From positions 18,434,001 to 18,498,000 of the forward strand of contig NC_079880.1 of the NCBI RefSeq assembly GCF_029227915.1: DNA of 64,000 nucleotides, read 5' to 3'. The notes beneath the pieces were generated by a model, which saw nothing but the letters and a program-made list of their open reading frames with translations, did no database searches and was not told the origin of the DNA. Shown here piece after piece: positions 12,311 to 23,157 of the stretch. Position 1 is the stretch's first letter. Each line of letters opens with the position of its first letter. The position numbers and the translations under genes are program-made. This DNA comes from Hydractinia symbiolongicarpus (Eukaryota > Cnidaria > Hydrozoa > Anthoathecata > Hydractiniidae).

Positions 12311-13893
12311 GGGTCTTTTTATATGAGAAACGGGAAACTCGCCCATCGAGTTTCCCGGTAGAGCGGGGTAATATCAACCCGGGTTTATATGTGAATTTGT
12401 CATTTTCCATCCCGGGTTTATATGAAGAAAAATTAGCGCGAAATTAAAAGTGGCGGGGTGTATATGTCAACAAATATAGCTTCCATCAACACAAAGAAGA
12501 TAGCGATACTGTTGATGCTTGAAACAACTGTGTTATCACTATTAATTATTTTTTAATTTTTGAACATTACCAGTATTTCATCATTTCTGACCAATTTAAA
12601 TATTATTGATTCAAATAATAAAAAAAGAGGATATATTACGAGGTTATCATTTATCTCCCACACACTTGAAACAGGATTGAAATTTAATTTTAGATCATTC
12701 TCAATCATAATTTTAGTGCAACCTAGTGTTTTTATAGAGTTATATGTGGGACAATATTCGTGTATGGTTTTCGTCGCGTCGTAATGCTTTTCGTCGTGTC
12801 TTATCTTTTTTCGTGGCGTGGTTTTATTCGACTCGTAATAGTATTCGTCGTGTCGTATCTGTCTTCGTGGTGTGGTTTTCTTCGCAGGGTAATGGTTTTC
12901 GTCGTGGCGTATTACTCTTGTTGAAGTGATCTCATGTTTCGTCGTGTCGTATGTCACTTCGTGGGGTATTTCACTTCGTGGCGAAATAGTTATGCTTTTT
13001 TTTACACGGAATTACTAATTTCGTGAAGCTTTTACCCAATATATTTTACTTTCTTTCTAGTGGCTTTGGTCTTTCTACTGGGTCTATAGATTTAGCTAGT
13101 TATACATTTTTAGTATGCTACACTGCATAATCTATTATCTATTTTGTAGTTTATATGGATACTGATGAAAATACCAAAAATCAAGTAAACTAACTACATA
13201 AACATAAATTATTACATAAAACAACGTATAATATTTCTTCATAATCACAAATGTAAAACTAACTTTAAAATAGAATATAATTTTTAACACTAAACTAAAA
13301 GTTTTTTCATGTGACTTGGATTTCTTGTAAGCGCTACACGAATTTAGTAATTTCGTGTTAAAAAAGCATAAACATTTTCGCTACGAAGTGAAACACGCCA
13401 CGAAGTGAAATACCCCGCAAGGTGAAATACGCCTCGACGAAAACAAATACGACTCAACGAAACGTAAAACCCCACAAAGAATGATACGACGCGACAAAAA
13501 CTACACATATATAACTCCATATGTTTTCACCATGTTTCATGGTTTTGTTGTCTTTTATTACAAATACGCTATGATACAAAAAATATATATATATATATAT
13601 ATCCATTGATTTGCATTAATAGTGATAATTATTTGCTCGTCTCTCAAGCTTACACAAACTTTTTCCGTACTTTGCCACCGGGTTTTTCTGTTTATGGACA
13701 AATATCCATCCTGTTTGACCGGGATCCCGGCTCACTTGTCCGGGATCTCGGTTGAACGAGTTTCCCGTTGTAACCGCAGCGAGAGGAATATGCACCATAT
13801 AAAAACGATTTCAATTTTCAGCGTTTTTCCGCAAATATCCGAGGTCTCGGTCATGCGGGTGGACCGAGTTCCCGGTCTCATATAAAAAGGCCC
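12311..13893. mobile_element. 1.6-kb terminal-inverted-repeat element with TA duplication
   Basis: The left end GGGTCTTTTTATATGAGAAA and the right end in complement (GGGCCTTTTTATATGAGACC) match over about 40 bp and continue with GGGAAACTCG/GGGAACTCGG. TA flanks both sides (12,309-12,310 and 13,894-13,895). No transposase frame is visible. The interior includes a second inverted-repeat structure (12,735-13,518) and an (AT)n tract at 13,579-13,602. The TA duplication would fit a mariner-like or other TA-targeting family, but I cannot name it. Confidence 0.65.
12735..13518. mobile_element. Nested inverted-repeat element built from TTCGTCGTGTCGTA repeats
   Basis: The left arm of about 300 bp (12,735-13,032) and the right arm of about 200 bp (13,318-13,518) are inverted copies. 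Both begin with AGTTATATGTG-type ends and contain variants of TTCGTCGTGTCGTA and CACTTCGTGGCG, ending in ACACGAAATTACTAA-type sequence. The minus-strand open frame of 134 codons across the left arm (repeated KTTPR..IRHDE.YY) is a by-product of this repeat and not a gene. The centre (13,040-13,310) is AT-rich. Confidence 0.65.
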
Positions 13894-13964
13894 TAGATAT
13901 AGACATAAACTTTAATTCAGATAAACGTTTGGAAAGGTTTTAGAAATTACTTGTGTACTGCTTT

Positions 13965-13965
<1 letters not shown>

Positions 13966-14007
<42 letters not shown>
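13966..14007 (+). repeat. (CAA)n microsatellite
   Basis: About 14 uninterrupted CAA units, followed by GCAGCAGCAACA. A polythreonine open frame over it is spurious. Confidence 0.9.
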
Positions 14008-14035
14008 GCAGCAGCAACATTGCTAGCCCATTTCA

Positions 14036-14080
14036 TTGACTTTGCAGAATCAGGGACTTACCCTGATTCTACAAAGTCAA
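14036..14080. repeat. Hairpin with 20-bp arms and 5-nt loop
   Basis: TTGACTTTGCAGAATCAGGG and CCCTGATTCTACAAAGTCAA are complementary with one mismatch, separated by ACTTA. It lies 28 bp after the (CAA)n tract. I see no gene. Confidence 0.75.
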
Positions 14081-15377
14081 GCAACTACCAAATAATTCAA
14101 AGAACCAATCAACCGGTTAAGTTTCATCTAACGCGACATTTTTGTGGTAGGTAACTGTTAATACCGAAGTAGAAGACTTCTTTCGTTGAAGAAGAGTACC
14201 CTTCGAATGTTTAACGAGGTTGATGAGTCGGGTGGAGTTATATAACATCCTAAAGAAAACACATGACATAGCATATTTTAGGTCACTTGTTTTAAGCCAT
14301 CTGAAACGTGGTGTTTCTGTACCTCGAACAGCTTTCTTAATTTAACAAATCGTCTATTTAACAGCCTTTTGCCTCAAATATCATATTATACGTCCAAAAG
14401 AAGTATCATGATTGAATTGCATTTTTCGAGGAACAGAAATACATATTCGTTAAATACAAAATGTCACATGTCAGTTAAATATACATCCACTGACCGTTCT
14501 TGTAACATATGCAACACGACAGAAAAACACGAAAATTTTTGGGTAACATATAGGAAACAAATGGTCTGCAACGCGAAAGTACTCAGAACGGAACTTAGGA
14601 AAGACAAGAAAAACGTTTAAAAATGAAAATGATAAATCTAGAAAAAGATACAGATAGATAATATCGTAGTGCTTATACGCATTGTTTAACCTTTTTAGCT
14701 AAGTAGTACCAGCGGCAATCGTGAGAACATACCAGAGTAAATGCATAGCACCAATACTTTTCTTCACTTGACGTAGAAACCATCCCCGTTTTTTGTTGAC
14801 TCAGCATAACAGTTGTGTCAGCCTCAGCTGTGTGTTAAGAGCTTGTTTACAACACGTGCTATCTAGTTATGTTATGCAATGCCTCTTTTGCAAACGTCAC
14901 CTCATGCCCTGCTGTGTTGTGTATTTTTCTCCCTCTCTGATGTGTTTTTAGTTGTTAGATATACAGAATCAAACCTGTACATTGGAAGTCACAAAGTGTA
15001 TAGGGTTCTGCTATGTAGTATACGAACCCTGCAAAGTAATTCACTACTTAATGCGAACAGATGTCTCTATGTGTTAATACCCGTATTTGTTCAAAATGGT
15101 AGATGACTTGCTCTCAGAAAGTGCTATTAGTTGCTGACGTCAAAATAGCCATATTTCTCAAATTTCTTTGTGTGCCCTGACATGGATTATACGACAAAGC
15201 AGACGTTTTTAGAAAGTGCGACTAGCGCACAACTTTTTAAAATAGCCGAATAAGTGTCATTGTCTTAAAATTTTCGTCGTAGCTTTAAACTCCAAGTCAA
15301 TAAAAAGTTGGTTGATAAAATGTTTCAGCCGGTAGAAAATATTAGACACTGAGCCAACACTTGTCACTTCTTACCGA

Positions 15378-15509
15378 CTTTTTTGCCAATGAGGTGGTAC
15401 TGTGTCCACAAAATTTTGGATGCCATCTTATCGGGCTACATAACCTTTTTGACAATGAAGTGGTACTGTCTCCACGAAATTTTGGATGCCATCTTATTGG
15501 GCTACATAA
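15378..15509 (+). repeat. Tandem duplication of a 65-bp unit
   Basis: Two adjacent copies share TTTTGGATGCCATCTTAT and GGCTACATAA, with a few differences (TGTGTCCACAAA against TGTCTCCACGAA). No coding content. Confidence 0.8.
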
Positions 15510-15825
15510 TGTGATCCTGTAAGCATATTTTCATAGAGACTTTTGTAAAGATATTAGCGTCACCCTTGAATATACGAAGTATCTAAAAACAAGCTTTAAA
15601 TGAGCGTAGCTAGTTTAATAATTACTGTACACAGTAATTGCAGACGGTTGTTCACAGCAAGTCTGCCGGTACACGGTAAAGTTGAATTGCAGACGGTTGT
15701 TCATAGCAAGTCAGCCGGTACACGGTAAGATAAATCATAGACGATTGTTCACAGCAAGTTAACCTGTACGCGGTAAGTTAAATCATAGACGGTTGCTTAC
15801 AGCAAGTCAGCCAGTGCACGGTTAA

Positions 15826-16548
15826 AGGCCGATTTCCATACAACTGCATTTTGCGCCCAGTCGTAAAAAGCGCCGTGACTTTTGATCTACGCATGCGCAT
15901 TATCAGAATAATGCCGCTGACCTCGCGCTTTTGCATGCGCTGGGGCGATTTAAAAAAAGTTGAGCAGGCTCTACTTTTTGCTAGCTACGTTTTGCGCTTC
16001 AGCTTAACAGCCAATCAAAAGGTAGCAATCTACATGAATTACAAAAGAATTTTTGATTAGATCATTTCAATATGGCTAGCAACATCTCGTTTCTGTGTTA
16101 AATTTTTGTCAAAGCCAAATGAATGTAGAGAATCAGAATATATATCATTCAAGTGAAGTAGATGAAAAACAAAATAACATTAATGAGTCTGTGGAGGCAC
16201 AAAGAAACAACATTGTAAACAAACTTAAAAAGACTACTCGTGATCTGACGACAATAAATCCATAAGCAAAACGTTGTATAGTCCTTTGATTCTTCTTTCT
16301 ATGGAAAGTCGTCTCATCCACATGTTTTTCTTACGTATTTTACAACGTTGTTTATTTCTACGCCATAAAAATATTTCTAGGACTGTTCTCAAATTTTGCA
16401 ACAACAAAAATCGTTTGTTTACATCAGCCATGTTTTGCAAAAAACACGTGAGCAAAAATCGCTAAATGGAAATGGTTCGGTATATGTGATAAAAGTCGCG
16501 GCGCATTTTACGACTGGGCGCAAAATGTAGCTGTATGGAAACCGGCCT
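15826..16548. mobile_element. Harbinger-type transposon, 723 bp, inserted in the minisatellite
   Basis: Terminal inverted repeats of about 60 bp begin AGGCCGATTTCCATACAACT at the left and, in complement, AGGCCGGTTTCCATACAGCT at the right, followed by CATTTTGCGCCCAGTCGTAA on both sides. TAA is duplicated at 15,823-15,825 and 16,549-16,551. Precise removal leaves a normal minisatellite unit (CACGGTTAAGTTTAATCGCA, the same words as at 17,396-17,415), which is an in-window empty site. Inside, a minus-strand fragment resembles the start of a Harbinger transposase. Confidence 0.88.
16234..16455 (-). pseudogene. Harbinger transposase N-terminal fragment
   Basis: An open frame of 73 codons. The part MWMRRLSIERRIKGLYNVLL followed by an LLSSD stretch matches the usual start of PIF/Harbinger transposases, where W.R......G.....L..EL...D is typical. 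It stops before the DDE catalytic region, which is absent from the element. It lies in an element with Harbinger ends and a TAA duplication, which supports the assignment. Confidence 0.5.
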
Positions 16549-16606
16549 TAAGTTTAATCGCACACGGTTCTTCACAGCAAGTTAGCCGGTGTACAGTAAG
16601 TTTAAA

Positions 16607-17160
16607 GATGTGCGCAAATGCGTCAAACTTTTCATCAAACTCCATCAAACTAGCGAGTTTGATGAAAATTTTGATGCATTTGAGTTGAACCATCAAACAC
16701 GATTTTTTCGAAAAAATGAGAAAAGAAAAAAATTGAGTTTGATGAAGTTTGATCGCGATCAAAGTTTTCATCAAACAAAATGGGTTCATCAAACCGAGTT
16801 TTGCTGTTTGATGGCTGTTTGACGCATTTGAGTCGAATTTCATCAAACAGTCATTTTTAATAACCGCGATGAGTGCAAAAAACATCAACAGTGGAGGGTC
16901 TTTCGAATGTTTCGATGTGGCTTTTCATCATCAGAATCCATAAGTTCACTCAATACCAGAAGTTTCGCCATATCAGCCGCCATTTTGAAATTTTGTAAAT
17001 GAATAGGCATTCAATCATTTCGAATGTTTTGATAAAACGTGTTTGACGAGTTGACGCAAATGGAAAATTCGATTTCATCAAACATTCGCAGTTTGATAAA
17101 ATTTTCATTAAACAGTTTGATGAGCTGTTTGATGAATAGTTTGACGCATTTGCGCCCGTC
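16607..17160. mobile_element. 554-bp MITE saturated with CATCAAAC/GTTTGATG motifs
   Basis: The left end GATGTGCGCAAATGCGTCAA and the right end in complement (GACGGGCGCAAATGCGTCAA) form inverted repeats of about 45 bp. TAAA is duplicated at 16,603-16,606 and 17,161-17,164, and removal restores a normal minisatellite unit. The interior is dominated by more than 20 copies of CATCAAA in both orientations. The two overlapping open frames (126 codons on minus, 77 on plus) are by-products of that repetition. No transposase. Confidence 0.85.
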
Positions 17161-18835
17161 TAAATCGCACACGGCTCTTCACAGCAAGTTAGTTGGTACA
17201 TAGTTAAGTTGAATCGCAGACGGTTGTTCACAGCAAGTTAGCCGGTACATAGCTAAGTTGAATTGCAGACGGTTGTTCACAGCAAGTTAGCCGGTACATA
17301 GCTAAGTTGAATTGCAGACGGTTGTTGACAGCAAGTAAAGCCGGTACACGGAAGTTAAATCATAAACGGTTGTTCACAGCAAGTTAGCCAGTGCACGGTT
17401 AAGTTTAATCGCACACGGTTGTTCACAGCAAGTTAGCTGGTACATAGCTAAGTTGAATTGCAGACGGTTGTTCACAGCAAGTTAGCTGGTACATAGTTAA
17501 GTTGAATCGCAGACGGTTGTTCACAGCAAGTTAGCTGGTACATAGCTAAGTTGAATTGCAGACGGTTGTTCACAGCAAGTTAGCCGGTACATAGCTAAGT
17601 TGAATTGCAGACGGTTGTTGACAGCAAGTTAGCCGGTACATAGCTAAGTTGAATTGCAGACGGTTGTTGACAGCAAGTAAAGCCGGTACACGGAAGTTAA
17701 ATCATAAACGGTTGTTCACAGCAAGTTAGCCAGTGCACGGTTAAGTTTAATCGCACACGGTTCTTCACAGCAAGTTAGCTAGTACACAGTAAGTTGAATC
17801 CCAGACGGTTGTTCACAGCAAGTTAACCTGTGGTCGCAATAAATAAACTTAGGAATACATAACTTGCGAGGCAAATAATAACAAAAACTTTTTTTTTGCA
17901 AATACAGTTAAAGCTATGTACATTTTTACGTATAAAAATAATCCTGATGTAAAAGGGTAACAAAAACAATACAAGTATGACATTTAGGAGAGACGATATA
18001 CGAAGTAACAGCAAAAAGCGCGAGCGACGATTGAAAGATCACGCTTAGGCTATTCTCAGAAGATCACGCTAATCAGCTGAATCAACTGATTTGACAGTTC
18101 AAAATGGAAGTCAACGAATGAACTTATTAACACGAAAAATTTAAATTAATTTTTTACTTTTTAAGGGATCTTTAATGACGAAAAGTTCAGTAGAAAATTG
18201 GTAATTGCGTCTTGTTCAAAAACATAGTGTGATATGAAACCAAGAAAATATATAAAAATAAAATAAAAAACTTATAGAGATCTAATATAACGAAGAAAAA
18301 AAAAGCGAAAAGCACAGACTGAGAAAAAGAAGCTACATCATCAGTACACGAAACAAGAAATAATGGCAGTTATAAATAATTTCTACAAAACAAACATTTA
18401 AACACTAAATTTACAGAAAAATAAATTATATGTATCAAAAACTTTTGTCAAAAAGTGTTATATTCTCTGCGGCGCAAATAAAAAACAAATTTAACGTTAC
18501 TTTTTTCTTGCCTTTTTTGGAAATATAAATCAGCCAAAAGAAGCAACAAGCACCGTGGACGTGGTCTGTATTTTATATCTAACTAATGCATATCTTCATT
18601 TTGATGTGTTGCATGTCCTTTGTTGAAGGATTGAACATTGTAGCGAATGAAAAATCATTCTTAATGTTCAAAAACAACAGAGAAGATAGGACTACTTTTG
18701 TCTAGACCTTAAAATTTTAAATAAATGTATCGAGACAAGCCTAAGGAATCGAATTCCCTACGATGAAACTGACTAATCGAGTGCAATCGATTAACAGAGG
18801 TAGTTTAAAATAGACTCGTTACGCCAGCTGATCTT

Positions 18836-21800
18836 TTAAGCATTGACCGCAGATATAGTTTGTGGATCTTCTGCTAGCTCGTTTCCAGTAGCTTGAAATG
18901 AAGGCGGGAGATGGAAGTCCTCTGTAGGCGATTTTAAGTAATCGTCGCTGTCTCGGTATTCCTGCTCGAATAACTTCTGAAGATCGATATGTATCTAAGA
19001 AAGAATTCTCAAGATTAAAGTAACTCACAATTATTGCATATGTCAGCATATAATTGACGGATAAACAAATGAACTGTAAAAATTAATAAACGCATCATAT
19101 AATGTTAAATATCTAGTTTATAGCACAGTTGCTTCTGCCTAAATTTATTTAAAAGGCCAGTTGTATTTTTAATTAAAAACACTATGTGATTGGTAGACTT
19201 AATTCCCGTCATGTAAGAAAATCCAGTCAGTGCTGTGCTATATAAAGAACGCACAACAGCGCTTTGCTTGCTAGCTAAAAGGACTTATGTCGTCTGTACG
19301 GAAGGATTGTAAGTGGAGTTTACCAATAATTGTGATAAGTATTTTTTTTAGTGAGGAAAAATGGTATACCAAATGGGGGAATTTTATGATAATTGTGATA
19401 CGAAACCCCGTCTTGCCGTGTGAACGAAACACACCCGCCGAAACTACTTTTCTAATCGATGTGTTTTGTATAACGACCACAAAACAAATAAGAGAGTAAA
19501 CTTACGTCGTCTTGCTCATTCATAAAATCACCTAGTTGTGATCGCAACTTCGCAAATGTCGGACGGCTTTCTGGCTCGTGTGCCCAACATGAATTCATCA
19601 AAAGGTACCTAAAATTAAGTAAGTATGATATCAAACCAATATTCACCCTCATAATATAAACCATATGATAGAAATGTTGAATGAGACTTACAAATCTGTT
19701 GAAATGTGCCCAGGGTTTTCCATATGGTATCCAGATTCTAACTCGTCCAACAGTTGTTCAGTTCGGACAATCCCAGGATAAGGGATTTTTCCGAGAGTAG
19801 CTAACTCCCATATTAAAACGCCGAACGACCAACTAAAGCAAAAAAAAAAGCCGTTTTCCTGATTAAGTTAAAAAAGTTATTTGGATTAAGGAGGATTTTT
19901 TCTTAAGTTTTGTTTTAAAGGAGTAGAAAATATCTGATTAATTTCTATTCTTCAAAATTGTGTTTTCTGACGCACGACATTACGTATTGGAATTATTTGA
20001 TATACTGTACGGACTAGTTCATCAATGCATGTAGGATATGGTGTCAAAGTTTTAAACTCGAAACAAATTTGCATGAATATTAATATTTTTGGTTATTGTG
20101 GTTATCATTAAGAAAACCAACCGTTCTTTGCAACTGACTCGTGACGTAAAAACTTCCATTTTTTTTAAGAATAAATATCAATACTTCGTTGGCTCATTCA
20201 TTTGAAATCATGTTGTTGTTTTCTTCGCACCAGGTAAGATTTTACGTTTAAGCACATTTATTTTAAAAGCGCGCTAAAATAATACTTACACATCTGACTT
20301 GGTTGTATATTGTCCATCAAAAACAGCTTCGCGTGCCATCCATCGTACAGGAAGTTGGCCCTAGAACGAAAAAGATGTATTTATGTCATATACTTTCTAT
20401 TGGCAGCTCGTCACAACGAACGATAGTCATCTGTTCCAAATGTTATTCCCATGGTTAATTGTTAAAGCATTTCACACAAAAAAACTGGTGAAAGATGCGC
20501 AGAATTCACGAAACGTATTTTTTTCCAAATACACGGATTTTTAGACGAAATGTCTAACGGTTTCTTCCTTCTTTTCGACAGACCAAACCTTCATTTCGTT
20601 TGCACAGTTTTTTTCTTTTTTAACCTTATTATATTTATGCTTTCAGTCCATTATATTTTCTATTATTTTATTATCATCACCTAAAATTTTTTAACATTTA
20701 TCTCACAGAACCACTTAGAAAAGGGTTTTTTTTACATTGAGGTGCGAAATAAATAAATTCAGACCATGCAACGCAAGCTACAAACATTGGTGTTTTAAAC
20801 ACCTTCCTTGCAACCGGTGTTTTCTAAAATATATCTTGCCTACTCACCCCTGTGGTTTTTCTGTAAACATTTTCAGCGTAGATGTCTCGACAAAGTCCAT
20901 ATTCAGATATTTTACACGTCTTCTCATGACCCAAATAAATATTGCGGCAAGCAAGGTCACGATGGACCACCTAAGAACAAAACGTAAACAATATTGATGT
21001 ATTGCACGCAACAATTGATGTTATGAATTGTGTTGACATATTTGGAGCTTCAAGGGGAGTTATTTAGAGGGACGAGCGCTTATATATTTATCTAGCGAAA
21101 CCAGTAAACACAGATATTTCTTGTAGACAGTCCTCTCCTGAGAAATTTCGCTGCTTGTAGCCATGTTTTTTAAAAAAAATCAACTTAGGAGGACTTTCAG
21201 TCTTTTCGTGTTTCCATTCCATCTCTTTTTCGCGTCAGCAAGAAATTCTCAACGTGGTTTACGACTTATCAAATCAAAACGCTAATTCTCTTTTTTTGTC
21301 CTGTCGACAATTATATTTTTTTGTCCTGTCCACAATTATAAAGTCTAAATCAACCCAGATTTCGCTGACGTGAACTGCAAATCAGGGTTAATTACAGAGT
21401 GTAACCAAAATAAAAAAAGTCGAAAATAATATTTGCCTGACTCTTATTTGAAATCGAACACAGTTACCGACCTGCAAATTAGCTAAATGGTCCATGCCTG
21501 ATGCAATCTGCCAACTAAAGGACAACAATGTTTTAGCATCCACTCTGTCTTCAGGAGGAAGTTGATCCAACGATTCAGTGCTCTGACTTAGCGATCTTTG
21601 GGTGCGCAAGAACGTCAATAAACTACCATAGGGCGCGTATTCTTCAATTACGTACACGTTGTCTAAAATACAGGTTGCGGGAAAATATTTTCGATTTAAA
21701 AATCAATAGAACATTGAGAGCAAAAATAGTACAGTTGTCGTGACTACTAAATATACCTCCTCGGGTATTAATAGACAAGTGAAGATAACAATGTTTTGGA

Positions 21801-23157
21801 ATAACGTTTGTATACATGGTAGCCATAGATGTAAAAGTTTTTAATTGATATTTTGAGGTGATATTTTAGATATTTAAGGAAAGAACATTGAAAAAGAATA
21901 AAAAGCATTACAAATATTAAGAGGTTTTGACAAAAGTTTAGAAGAAGATGAAAAGTTCCTGATAATTGACAGTTGATCTTTTTAAAAAATGAATAATAAA
22001 AAATAACAAATTTCTACATACCATCAGTAATGCACCATCCAACAAAAGCTATCACGTTGGGATGTTTTGAAATTCTGCGCATCATACGAAGCTCAGCTAA
22101 TATGTCACGGCGCTCTTGGGCAGATGCTTCCTCTATGTTGATAACAAAAAAATTGTAAAATTAAAAAACAAAACACGGTGGAGAGGGCAATATGTGGAGG
22201 ACGTTATATATGAATTACTGAACTTCAGGTGGAACTAAAAGAAGGCCAACTCACGCATCCGTTACAGTATACAGTATCAGTACCTTGATTAGTCATACAA
22301 CTTTACTGAGGGGAAGAAACAGGGACCAAACTGAATCTCCCTTATTTACCAATATTTCTACACATTCAAAAAATTCAACTGGAATCTTTTTCTTACTATG
22401 GATGCTCTTAATCCAGATTCATCAAAAATTTCACATATTGACAGCGCAAAAAAGACAACCACCAAGCAACACTGTAACTACGAACAAGATACACAAAAGC
22501 TAAGGTGAAGGTACCTTTCAACATTTTGATTGAGACGTCTTTATACACCACACTGTCTTCACTGTCAATTATACGACCACCATTCACTAGCCCGTACTCG
22601 CCTGTACCAAGCATTTCATCGAATGTAATATGTTTAAACTCGATGGCTTTACCTTGACTAGAAATCGTGTCTGAAATATAAATTTATTTATAGAAATTTT
22701 TTTAAACTTTTGGATTTTTTTAAAGTATAAAAAGTATAAAAAACCGGACAGAACTTATGCAGAGCGTGGCCAGCTAGTTTTTAGGTTTTCTCTGACTGGA
22801 ATGACATCTCTCTGACATCCCTACATAAGATGGCTTATTGAAACAATATTTTAAGTTAGTAGCTGAGTTTAATCAGCTGACATAAAATGAGGAACTTCCT
22901 CTTCTATCAGTCCTACCTAGCGGCGCGTAATGATTCTCAGACACACTAGCATTGGGTGATTTCAACGACATTTTCAAACTGCGACTTAAGCTACGACCTT
23001 TTGATGGAGGTGCTCTCGACGTATCTGAGAAGAGTCTTCCATTGGTACTGACAGAACCGCTACGATCGGCATGTTTCATTGAAATGTTGATGTTCTTCTT
23101 TATTGAGTATGGATTCTTCTCGATGTCTGCTAAGCACGACGCGTCTTTTTCTTCTTG
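18836..23157 (-). other. Juxtamembrane and kinase exons (7-15) of the receptor
   Basis: Exon 7 is a Ser/Arg/Lys-rich juxtamembrane segment. Exon 8 has the glycine loop GTGEYGLV (560-567) and VSIK with the ATP-binding Lys 587. Exon 9 has the alpha-C Glu 604 and [16 protein letters not shown]. Exon 10 has [17 protein letters not shown], a 20-residue insert rich in Ser/Gln/Pro, and IASGMDHLA. Exon 11 has the catalytic loop HRDLACRN (Asp 696, Asn 701), then [18 protein letters not shown], so the metal-binding DFG Asp is Glu 714. Exon 12 has [11 protein letters not shown] (APE replaced by ARE). Exon 13 has [15 protein letters not shown]. Exon 14 has [12 protein letters not shown]. Exon 15 encodes the 52-residue acidic tail with no recognised docking motif. 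HRD and the VAIK lysine are kept, so activity may be reduced rather than absent; that is inference. Confidence 0.88.

Larger units (their letters stand above)
15628..17830 (+). repeat. Minisatellite with a unit of about 49 bp, interrupted by two transposons
   Basis: About 20 units of the form GTTGAATTGCAGACGGTTGT + TCACAGCAAGTTAGCCGGTA + CATAGCTAA occur in three blocks: 15,628-15,825, 16,549-16,606 and 17,161-17,830. Two kinds of unit alternate (AATTGCAGACGG with CATAGCTAAG, and AATCGCACACGG with CACGGTTAAG). The last block shows a higher-order duplication, in which several consecutive units are repeated as a group. Removing the two inserted elements restores normal units, so the array was continuous before the insertions. 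Confidence 0.9.

Noticed and set aside
12553-12957. Minus-strand 134-codon frame with repeated IRHDE words
   Set aside because: It is the translation of the TTCGTCG-type repeat in the arm of a nested transposon.
16508-16888. Minus-strand 126-codon frame in the minisatellite region
   Set aside because: It runs over the CATCAAA-rich MITE and across its boundary; composition reflects the repeat.
15628-17830. CRISPR-like array
   Set aside because: Units are contiguous tandem repeats without unique spacers, in eukaryotic DNA.
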